Positions 1 through 6,111 of a stretch of DNA of 14,578 nucleotides are shown here, one piece after another. Position 1 is the first letter of the stretch, and each line of letters opens with the position of its first letter. The DNA comes from an uncultured Bacteriovorax sp. Lineage in GTDB: Bacteria > Bdellovibrionota > Bacteriovoracia > Bacteriovoracales > Bacteriovoracaceae. A program made the translations under genes and the position numbers. The stretch is from the NCBI GenBank assembly GCA_946482295.1, contig CAMLRB010000084.1, positions 1 to 14,578 on the forward strand, written 5' to 3'. The notes under the pieces are model-generated. The model saw only the letters and a list, made by a program, of their open reading frames with translations. It was not told where the DNA came from and ran no database searches.

Positions 1-1
1 T

Positions 2-319
2 GTTGTTGGTGGAGCACTTTTGGGAACTGCAACGCTTGCTTTTGGGGCCGGTGGAAGATCGATTGCTAAAGGCGCTTCGCTCGGACTTTATGCGGGACTT
101 ATTTTTGGTGGATATATTCTCGTGAACTACGAACTTAAAAAACGTGGGTACGGTGAAGAACAAAAAGGCGACTACTATCCTGAAGGATCTAGTCCATACG
201 AAGAGGAAAGTTCATTTCTTCCAGCACCTGAAGACTATAATCTTGCTCAATATGACCAAAAAAAGGGCCAGCATGTGGCCCCTAGTTTTTATCTAAATTT
301 TGTGAATTACACGTTCTAA
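2..319 (+). CDS. Glycine-rich membrane protein, 3' part (5' end cut by window)
   Basis: The reading frame is open from the first bases of the window, so the start lies upstream; 105 residues are visible. The visible N-terminal part is a hydrophobic Gly/Ala-rich stretch (GGALLG, FGAGG, LYAGLIFGGYIL) of the kind that forms glycine-zipper transmembrane helices. It is followed by a charged, Glu/Tyr/Pro-rich tail of about 60 residues, rich in acidic residues and tyrosines. The protein ends in an aromatic stretch, FVNYTF. I do not recognise the family; a membrane-associated protein is all that can be supported. The stop codon overlaps the stop of the opposing STAS gene by 4 nt, and an intrinsic terminator hairpin lies inside the last 20 codons. 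An in-frame TTG at 20 could be taken as a start, but the Gly-rich segment continues upstream of it. Confidence 0.6.
   Translation, partial: VVGGALLGTATLAFGAGGRSIAKGASLGLYAGLIFGGYILVNYELKKRGYGEEQKGDYYPEGSSPYEEESSFLPAPEDYNLAQYDQKKGQHVAPSFYLNFVNYTF
258..290. terminator. Bidirectional intrinsic terminator for the convergent pair
   Basis: GGGCCA (265-270), loop GCATG (271-275) and TGGCCC (276-281) form a perfect 6-bp stem. On the minus strand the stem is followed directly by seven U (complement of A258-264), which is a canonical terminator for the STAS gene, about 35 nt past its stop. On the plus strand the hairpin is followed by CTAG and five T (286-290), so it may also stop plus-strand transcription. 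It lies inside the coding end of the plus-strand gene. Confidence 0.75.
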
Positions 320-702
320 TTTGAATAAGTGTTTTTACGGTTACCGAATTTTTGGTTTAAATTTTCAGTTTCATCAGTATCAAATTCTCTTTCCATGAGT
401 TGGAAGGCATCGAAGTTATAGAGTTTAAAAACTTTTAGAAATTCAGTTTTTACATTTGAAAGCTTAATTTGCGAGCGATTTTTATTCAGAATGTGAAGAG
501 TCTCCACAAAAATCCCAATTCCTGATGAACCCACAAAATCCAGAGCGTGCATATCAAGAGTGATCGTGCTCGTCGGATTTTTCTTCGAGAGTTCTTGTAG
601 CTCAAGACGAAGTGGCAGTGAATTTTCGTAGTCGAGACCGCCGTTCATATGAACTGTAATATTACCTTGAGAGTCTGTGTGGATGTGGGCCTTCATTGCC
701 AT
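316..702 (-). CDS. STAS-domain protein (anti-anti-sigma factor type)
   Basis: A 128-residue single-domain protein. Residues 4-105 fit the STAS fold: an N-terminal beta-strand pair containing GNITVHMNGGLDYENS, then LDMHALDFVGSSGIGIF. In SpoIIAA-like anti-sigma-factor antagonists the second serine of the equivalent D-S-S-G is phosphorylated by a partner kinase; here Ser59-Ser60-Gly61 is kept, but the preceding Asp is Gly58. The C-terminal tail of about 20 residues is charged and rich in Asn/Glu/Lys, probably disordered. Such proteins act in the cytoplasm in partner-switching control of sigma factors or other targets; no kinase or phosphatase partner is present in the window, so the target is unknown. 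The ATG at 702 is preceded by AAGGAA seven bases upstream, which supports this start. It is transcribed divergently from rsmI and ends in an intrinsic terminator. Confidence 0.85.
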   Translation of the reverse strand: MAMKAHIHTDSQGNITVHMNGGLDYENSLPLRLELQELSKKNPTSTITLDMHALDFVGSSGIGIFVETLHILNKNRSQIKLSNVKTEFLKVFKLYNFDAFQLMEREFDTDETENLNQKFGNRKNTYSN

Positions 703-730
703 TAGATCGTTCCTTTTTGAAGGTTAGATG

Positions 731-749
731 TGCTAGAGTTATTCTAGCA
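731..749. repeat. Perfect inverted repeat in the divergent STAS/rsmI promoter region
   Basis: TGCTAGA and TCTAGCA form a perfect 7-bp dyad with a 5-bp centre (GTTAT). It sits immediately upstream of the probable rsmI -35 box and about 30 bp upstream of the STAS start codon. The position suits an operator for a dimeric regulator acting on either promoter, but it lacks the T-run of a terminator. The function is inferred only. Confidence 0.35.
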
Positions 750-750
750 T

Positions 751-780
751 TTAACAAGATCATTCACTTTGGCCTATAAA
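751..780 (+). promoter_or_regulatory. Probable sigma70-type promoter for rsmI
   Basis: TTAACA (751-756) and TATAAA (775-780) are separated by 18 bp, each one mismatch from consensus. Transcription would start near 787, leaving a short leader with GGGGGAG (798-804) ahead of the TTG start at 810. Confidence 0.45.
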
Positions 781-809
781 AATTTGCCCATAATGATGGG
801 GGAGCAGTT

Positions 810-1646
810 TTGTCGGAATTAATATTAGTCACATTACCTATCGGAAATTCTAAAGACATTACGTTAAGGGCCCTCGAAACATTAAAATCTGAAAAAACTT
901 TTTACGCCGAAGATACAAGAGTCTTTAAACAATTCTTAGAGTCTCAAGGAATTTCTTATCAAGATAAATTTATCGATTCTTACCATGATCAGAGTGTAGG
1001 GAAGGTCGAGCCTATCGTTCAAAAACTGCAGGCGGGAACCACTGTTTGTCTTGTTTCAGATGCGGGTAGTCCCATCATATCTGACCCTGCTTATCCGCTT
1101 TTAAAACGTCTGACGGAAGAGGGAATTGCAGTGAAAACTGTTCCTGGAGTGACATCGGTAGTGACTGCACTTGAACTCTCAGCACTACCTCCACATCCCT
1201 TTCATTTTTGGGGATTTATTGGCCGAACAAAAAATGAAAGAAAAGATTTTTATCAACTTACAAAAGCGCAGGCAGGCACGCATATTTTTTTTGAATCACC
1301 TCATCGTGTAATGGATTCCATCGAAGCTTTTTTCGAAGTTTTTCCCAATGAAACTTTGGTTGTTACACGCGAGCTTACAAAAAATTTTGAATCGGTATAT
1401 CGGATTAACTCTTCAGATCTGACTTCACTAAAAGAAATTGTGATTGAAAAAGGTGAGTTTGTTCTTCTCTATCATATTGATAAACAAAATGTTTCATTAG
1501 CTTCTTTTGGAGACGTTGAAGAAATGGTGAAAGATTATCTCGACAATGGTGGCGGTCCAAAAAAGCTAGCTAAAATTTTTGCAAAAATTCTGAAGGCCGA
1601 TACAAAAACCATCTATGACCAACTTGGACGCTCGGGCAAACCGTAA
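810..1646 (+). CDS. rsmI: 16S rRNA (cytidine(1402)-2'-O)-methyltransferase RsmI
   Basis: A 278-residue protein, the usual length of RsmI, which uses SAM to 2'-O-methylate C1402 in the decoding centre of 16S rRNA. Family motifs appear in order: LPIGNSKDITLRALETL (about 9-25, canonical TPIGNLxDITLRAL), AEDTR, the YHDQ segment, CLVSDAGSPIISDPAYP (SAM-binding loop), the TVPGVTSVVTALELSALP segment, FFESPHR and VTRELTK. A C-terminal helical domain (GGGPKKLAKIFAKIL) follows. The start is TTG at 810 with a strong GGGGGAG Shine-Dalgarno about six bases upstream; the nearby ATGs at 793 and 796 are out of frame. It is transcribed away from the STAS gene, with the phosphodiesterase-like gene 80 bp downstream; I saw no convincing terminator in between, so the two may be co-transcribed. 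Confidence 0.95.
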   Translation: MSELILVTLPIGNSKDITLRALETLKSEKTFYAEDTRVFKQFLESQGISYQDKFIDSYHDQSVGKVEPIVQKLQAGTTVCLVSDAGSPIISDPAYPLLKRLTEEGIAVKTVPGVTSVVTALELSALPPHPFHFWGFIGRTKNERKDFYQLTKAQAGTHIFFESPHRVMDSIEAFFEVFPNETLVVTRELTKNFESVYRINSSDLTSLKEIVIEKGEFVLLYHIDKQNVSLASFGDVEEMVKDYLDNGGGPKKLAKIFAKILKADTKTIYDQLGRSGKP

Positions 1647-1726
1647 ATAATGCCTAGCTATTTTAACTTCCTCAAAGTGCGATAAAATAAATTCATTGAA
1701 ATGATTGAACTCATGGGGAATTTTCT

Positions 1727-2491
1727 ATGCTCGTAAGGATCATTGGTGGCCATGGTGGAGTTTCACCAGGCTTTAAAGCAACATCATATCTCATTGATGG
1801 AAAACTTCTCATTGATGCAGGCTCAGTGGCCTCTGGAATTCAAATTGAAGAACAGTCTCACATTGATTATATGCTTATTTCGCATGCACATTTAGATCAC
1901 ATTTCTGATCTCGCTTTTATCGCAGATAATTGTTTTGGGATGAAAGGAAGACCGTTTGAAGTGTACGCTAACAAACCAGTTAAAGACGCAATCAAAACCA
2001 ATTTGTTAAACGATATTATCTGGCCTGATTTTTCTGCTCTTCCGAATAAAGAAAATCCGACATTACGTTTTCATGAAATTAAACCAGAAATGCAGCTTGT
2101 TCTAGGTGACTACAGAATCATGCCGATTCCAGTCAATCATCAAGGTGGAGCACTTGGATTTATCGTTGAAAGAAAAAATGCTTCTGTCGTTTTCACCCAA
2201 GATACAGGACCCACTGATGCAATCTGGGAATACGCTCATAAAGCAAAAAACTTAAAAGCGATTTTCACAGAAGTAAGCTTTCCAAATTCAATGTCAAAAG
2301 TGGCGACGGATTCTCTTCACCACACGCCTGCAACAATGAAAGAAGAAATCAAAAAAATGCCGGCCGATGTTCCTATTTTTCTTGGACATCTTAAACCAAA
2401 TTTTCAATCAGTTTTATTCAAAGAAATTGCTGAACTAAATGACGAGCGAATCACGATCCTGGGATCGAGTGATACGAGCTACGTTTTTTAA
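1727..2491 (+). CDS. Class II cyclic-nucleotide phosphodiesterase-like metallo-beta-lactamase-fold hydrolase
   Basis: 254 residues with a metallo-beta-lactamase fold. The metal motif HAHLDH is at 53-58, with further candidate ligands His138 (VNHQGG), Asp159 (TQDTGPTD) and His221 (LGHLKPNF), and an EVSFPNSMS segment at about 182-190. The N-terminal GGHGGxxxGxxxTSYLIDGKLLIDAG pattern and HxHLDH-I-x-D-L-x-F-I-A-D resemble the PDE1/CpdP class II phosphodiesterases, which hydrolyse 3',5'-cAMP or cGMP. The residue after the motif is Asp, where the classic signature has Gly or Ser. The visible N-terminus gives no signal peptide, so it is probably cytoplasmic. The ATG at 1727 has GGGGAA six bases upstream. 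Its stop overlaps that of the opposing secreted-protein gene by 4 nt. A related MBL hydrolase with another substrate remains possible. Confidence 0.72.
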   Translation: MLVRIIGGHGGVSPGFKATSYLIDGKLLIDAGSVASGIQIEEQSHIDYMLISHAHLDHISDLAFIADNCFGMKGRPFEVYANKPVKDAIKTNLLNDIIWPDFSALPNKENPTLRFHEIKPEMQLVLGDYRIMPIPVNHQGGALGFIVERKNASVVFTQDTGPTDAIWEYAHKAKNLKAIFTEVSFPNSMSKVATDSLHHTPATMKEEIKKMPADVPIFLGHLKPNFQSVLFKEIAELNDERITILGSSDTSYVF

Positions 2492-4749
2492 GGCATCCCT
2501 GGCAGTATGTACATCTGGCGAGTAGGGATCTGAACCGGTGTGAATCGAGCTGGTGGAGGATTTGATCCCGCTCTCACTTCTCTGCGTGCAGGAGGACCTT
2601 CTTCCTCTTCTTCATCTTCTTCAGATTCTTTGGCCTGTTTGTCCACACACACTTTTTTCTTAGCATCCCAGTTATAACGAGATGTAGGTGGATTTCCTTC
2701 GGCCGCTTGCTCTTTTAACCATTCATCGTTTTTCTCAGTACAAAGATCTTTATCATCCTTCTTTACTTCAGGAGCTTTTTCATCACATGACAATTTATCT
2801 GCAGATAGAACTAATGTTTTATTTTTAGTTTTACCTTCTTCGTCACACATCGCTTGAGTTTTTTCTTCGACACATGAATTCTTTTCTTTATTAGGAATTA
2901 GTTTTTTGTTTTGGGCCTTTCCTTCTTCTTCACATATCGCTGGAGTTTTTTCTTCGACACACGCATTCTTTTCTTTATTAGGAATTAGTTTTTTGTTCTG
3001 GGCCTTTCCTTCTTCTTCACACATCGCCACAGTTTTCTCTTCAATACAAGAGAGCTTATCGAGCGCAGGGACTAAATTTTTATTTTCCGTTTTTCCTTGG
3101 GCCACACAATCTGCAATAGAATTTTCTTTCTTAGCTTCAGGCGCTTCCTCTTTTTTTACTTCGGGAGTTTCAACAGGTCTTGTTGAAGGACGAGTTGATG
3201 GACGTGTAGATGGTCTTGTATCCGTTACCAATGGAGTCTCTGGAGGATTAATGACTTCAGCTGGAGCTGTGGCCGTTGGGGGAACAATTGTTGGAGTCGT
3301 ATTCAACGTTGTGAGGAGCGGAGTATTTGCTGTACCTATCGCAGGATCTTTTGTTTTAGGAACACAACTTTCACCATCAGTTGAAACAATTAATTCAATT
3401 TTTGGAGTTTGATTTTCACCATCTTGTTTACAACTTTCAATAGTTGGACGAGAAACAACGAGGGCCGGTTCAGTTTGACAACTTTCATTCGTCTCAACTT
3501 TTAGCTGCATTCCAGGACGACGAAGTTTAACTTCGACACCTTCACCTGACTTATCCGAAACAAACTCAATGCTTTTTTCACATTGACTAGGATCAATTGA
3601 GTTTCCTGATTTAGAACAAGAAAGTTTGAGATAGGATGTATCAAAACCTGTTTTCTCATTAAACTTTAAATTGCTGACAAAAATACGAGAAGACTTTTGT
3701 TTAATAGATGGACAATTTTCTAATCGAGATCTGATATTGTTGAAAGTTCGGTCAATGGCCGCTTCGAGTTTTAATTCATCAAGAGCTGTTTCGGCCATGG
3801 CCTCTGGACTCTTTAAGAATTTTTCATTGGCATTGATGAAGTGGAGAATGGCTTCAATATTATTTTCGTTACCACCATCGAGTGCTTTAACGAACAATGA
3901 ATAATTACAAGATTGAATACCACTTTGAATGAATGAAGGATTCGCCAAATGCTTCAAACACTTTTCATTCTTTGTTTTCCAGTCGCGTAGGGCCTGTAAG
4001 TTTTTTGCAATAGTAAGATTTATCGCTTTTTCGGAATCTTTTAACTCTTCAATTTTTAGATCAGAGTTTGCTTCGATTTTTCCGTTTTTTACAGAATTTA
4101 TGAGACGATTAAGAGGAGCATTTCTTATACGATTGAGTTCATCTGCCGTGAAGTGTTTTGAATTTTGTTGTTTACCGGACTTTGCTTCACGATCTTCAAA
4201 CTGAGTAATGCTACAAAGTCTATCTTGAGCATGGGTAAGCAATTTTTTAAGCAGGTACTTATCATTGTTCGTCAGCCGAGCAGGATTTTTTTCTTCACCG
4301 AATTTTTTCAAACTCGCTTCTTGAAGTTGATCGATGACCTGATTAACTTTGTTTGACTTGATATATTCGGCCATTTGCGAATCATTGCCATCAACGGCCT
4401 TCATGAAATCAACGAGGGCCTTATTAGATGAATCGAATTTTTCAAACTTAGCGGCCTGGTAAACTGCTGCGACCTTTTTGAGGGCCAACTGATATTCTTT
4501 ATAAAGGGCCTCTTCAAAGACTTTTCCTTCATAAGCGGCAGTCGGGTTATGGGGTTTTAAAACGAGCTTACCGTTTTCAAGATGAGCGTCTTTACCGTTG
4601 TAGTTGAGAGATTGCTGAAGAGCTATATAGAGCTCTTTAAAACGTTCTTTCTCTTCCAGGCAATTTGAAGCTATGGCCAAATTTATTTGGCCAATCATAA
4701 CTATCAAAATGGTGAGAAAAGAAAAATTTACGTACATCCGTTTTCTCAT
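2488..4749 (-). CDS. Large secreted protein with Cys-bounded tandem repeats, function unknown
   Basis: 753 residues with a signal peptide (MRKR, hydrophobic core, AIAS, cleavage near residue 28), so it is exported to the periplasm or beyond. Residues about 30-350 are Lys/Glu/Asn-rich and probably helical. A Cys-containing region follows, then a Pro/Thr linker holding RPST repeats, then four tandem 29-residue units from about residue 548. Each unit has the form C-x19-C followed by an acidic spacer ending in Met/Ile before the next Cys. A longer C-x30-C unit follows, then an acidic run (EEDEEEEEG) and a Pro/Arg-rich end. The paired Cys suggest one disulfide per unit. I do not recognise the family; surface or adhesion use is speculation. 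No strong Shine-Dalgarno precedes the ATG at 4749; Met5 is an alternative, but the basic MRKR suits an export signal. Confidence 0.75.
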   Translation of the reverse strand: MRKRMYVNFSFLTILIVMIGQINLAIASNCLEEKERFKELYIALQQSLNYNGKDAHLENGKLVLKPHNPTAAYEGKVFEEALYKEYQLALKKVAAVYQAAKFEKFDSSNKALVDFMKAVDGNDSQMAEYIKSNKVNQVIDQLQEASLKKFGEEKNPARLTNNDKYLLKKLLTHAQDRLCSITQFEDREAKSGKQQNSKHFTADELNRIRNAPLNRLINSVKNGKIEANSDLKIEELKDSEKAINLTIAKNLQALRDWKTKNEKCLKHLANPSFIQSGIQSCNYSLFVKALDGGNENNIEAILHFINANEKFLKSPEAMAETALDELKLEAAIDRTFNNIRSRLENCPSIKQKSSRIFVSNLKFNEKTGFDTSYLKLSCSKSGNSIDPSQCEKSIEFVSDKSGEGVEVKLRRPGMQLKVETNESCQTEPALVVSRPTIESCKQDGENQTPKIELIVSTDGESCVPKTKDPAIGTANTPLLTTLNTTPTIVPPTATAPAEVINPPETPLVTDTRPSTRPSTRPSTRPVETPEVKKEEAPEAKKENSIADCVAQGKTENKNLVPALDKLSCIEEKTVAMCEEEGKAQNKKLIPNKEKNACVEEKTPAICEEEGKAQNKKLIPNKEKNSCVEEKTQAMCDEEGKTKNKTLVLSADKLSCDEKAPEVKKDDKDLCTEKNDEWLKEQAAEGNPPTSRYNWDAKKKVCVDKQAKESEEDEEEEEGPPARREVRAGSNPPPARFTPVQIPTRQMYILPGMP
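2854..3027 (-). repeat. Two nearly identical 87-bp tandem units in the secreted-protein gene
   Basis: Units 2854-2940 and 2941-3027 differ at about five positions by eye and encode consecutive 29-residue repeats. The flanking units are diverged copies. The period of 87 keeps the frame, which fits recent in-frame duplication. Confidence 0.8.
3175..3219 (-). repeat. 12-bp repeats encoding a TRPS linker
   Basis: Nearly four 12-bp units encode Thr-Arg-Pro-Ser in tandem, between the Cys-containing region and the 29-residue repeats. This looks like a flexible, basic Pro-rich linker. Confidence 0.7.
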
Positions 4750-4763
4750 TATGAGTGCATGAT

Positions 4764-4792
4764 TTGAGATCTCAGCGACTAATCGGTAGGAT
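4764..4792 (+). promoter_or_regulatory. Probable sigma70-type promoter for the folC-lptD cluster
   Basis: TTGAGA (4764-4769) and TAGGAT (4787-4792) are separated by exactly 17 bp. Transcription would start near 4799, giving a leader of about 80 nt before the folC ATG at 4879. The leader holds a perfect 6-bp hairpin, GCACTT (4834-4839) with AAGTGC (4843-4848), and a minimal ATG-TCT-TTT-TAG open frame at 4823-4834. Confidence 0.5.
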
Positions 4793-4878
4793 CTTAATAA
4801 AACTTGAGAAAAAGGCGCGGATATGTCTTTTTAGCACTTTTCAAGTGCCTCCAAAAATGGCCAAATGATGGTCCCATT

Positions 4879-6111
4879 ATGGAAACGACCAATAATTTTG
4901 ATTTTTTAACAGAAGAGCGAATGCTTCAGTTCTTGCAAAAAGAATATGGGCCTGAGGTCTTCACACCCGGATTAGAGAGAACGAAACCTCTCTATGAGGG
5001 TGTGATGAGAAAGATTCAAGGGAATAAAACGAAGGTTATCATCGTGGCCGGAACTAATGGAAAGGGACAAACGGCACATACTTTAACGTCGTTTTTGGGC
5101 AAAGCGGGAAGAAGTTATGGTCTTTGGACTTCTCCGCATATTCTTTCTCTAACAGAGCGTTTTGTTTTTGGCCAGGAAATGAAAGCAGATGAATTAGAGC
5201 AGCGGCTTCTAAGGGCACACGAAAAAGTTCGCAACGATCATCCCTTATTAAAAATTTCATTTTATGAATTCCTCTTTTATGTTTTTCTCGAAAAAGCATC
5301 AGAATTGACTCTGGATTATTTAGTTTTGGAAGTAGGTCTTGGCGGTAAACTCGATGCCGTTAATCATTTTGATGCAGATTGTATGTGTATCACAAGCATT
5401 TCTCGTGATCACCAGAGCATTTTAGGATCCACATATAGACAAATTCTTAGTGAAAAAATAGCGGTTTCAAGACCTGGACGGCCGCTTTTTACAAATTTTC
5501 ATTTAGAGTATCTTAATGAGCTTACACAAAATTATGTTCAGCAAAACAATGTCGAGTGGAAGGCACTTAAAGTCGAAGGTGAAAAAAACTATTTCCGCGA
5601 AAATCAAGAAATGGCCTGGGAGATATTCTCATTTTTTCTTCCCCAGTTTCAATCGCAAAAGACGTCGTTTCTATCAGAGCTTCACCCTTATAAAGGTCGA
5701 AGAGAGATAATGACATTTGGAGCAAAGTCTCTTATCTTTATAGGAGCACACAACATTGATGGGATGAGAAGAATGTTGCAGGCACAACACGAAGATCAAT
5801 CTTTAAACTTCGACAGTGTGTTTCTCGCTTTTTCAAAAAGACCTATCGATGAAGTAGAGGTGATGTTGAAATCAGTGATGGATTATCTCCCTCATGAAAT
5901 TTCGCTCAAAGTGACTTGCTTTGACCATCCAAAGGCCATGAGTCGCAATGATGCTCGATTGGCCTTCGAAAAGACTAACAAGGGAATGTTGCAATTTGTT
6001 CCAGATTGGAAGAGTGACCTACAAAATACTAAATCCACTTCGATACTCGTTTGCGGATCTTATTACTTCATTGGTGAAGTACAGCGTTTTATTCTTTCTC
6101 ATTCAAACTAA
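4879..6111 (+). CDS. folC: Dihydrofolate/folylpolyglutamate synthase (FolC family)
   Basis: 410 residues from the ATG at 4879. FolC ligates glutamate to dihydropteroate or folates using ATP, in the cytoplasm. Mur-ligase-type motifs in order: P-loop GTNGKGQT (58-65, usual GTNGKGST), TSPHI (84-88), EVGLGGKLDAVN (151-162), DHQSILGST (177-185) with SEKIAV in place of the usual xEKAGI, YKGRREI, then IGAHN at 288-292 where most members have DGAHN, and a late CGSYYFIGEV. The frame is open upstream to a TTG at 4804, but those 25 residues match nothing in the family. The Shine-Dalgarno is weak (GATGG). Its 3' end overlaps the probable lptD start. The P-loop Ser-to-Gln and Asp-to-Ile changes may mean altered activity. 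A downstream PabA/TrpG-type gene fits a folate role. Confidence 0.88.
   Translation: METTNNFDFLTEERMLQFLQKEYGPEVFTPGLERTKPLYEGVMRKIQGNKTKVIIVAGTNGKGQTAHTLTSFLGKAGRSYGLWTSPHILSLTERFVFGQEMKADELEQRLLRAHEKVRNDHPLLKISFYEFLFYVFLEKASELTLDYLVLEVGLGGKLDAVNHFDADCMCITSISRDHQSILGSTYRQILSEKIAVSRPGRPLFTNFHLEYLNELTQNYVQQNNVEWKALKVEGEKNYFRENQEMAWEIFSFFLPQFQSQKTSFLSELHPYKGRREIMTFGAKSLIFIGAHNIDGMRRMLQAQHEDQSLNFDSVFLAFSKRPIDEVEVMLKSVMDYLPHEISLKVTCFDHPKAMSRNDARLAFEKTNKGMLQFVPDWKSDLQNTKSTSILVCGSYYFIGEVQRFILSHSN

Noticed and set aside
2450..2489. Intrinsic terminator for the phosphodiesterase gene
   Set aside because: A bulged hairpin (ATCAC-GATCC / GGATC-GA-GTGAT) exists, but its T-run begins about ten bases after the stem, too far for a typical terminator, and the region is coding.
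2836..3110. Regularly spaced repeats as a CRISPR array
   Set aside because: The 87-bp period has no unique spacers, the repeats are in frame, and they encode diverging Cys-bounded protein units.
2906..3412. 168-codon plus-strand open frame
   Set aside because: It is antisense to the repeat region of the secreted-protein gene; its repetitive sequence mirrors those repeats, and it has no separate ribosome site or family motif.
4804..4878. N-terminal extension of folC from TTG 4804
   Set aside because: The 25 extra residues do not resemble FolC, TTG 4804 lies at the predicted transcription start, and no ribosome site precedes it.
5948..6073. Upstream extension of lptD
   Set aside because: It overlaps folC coding sequence, and only the 6074 (or 6071) start gives a proper signal peptide.
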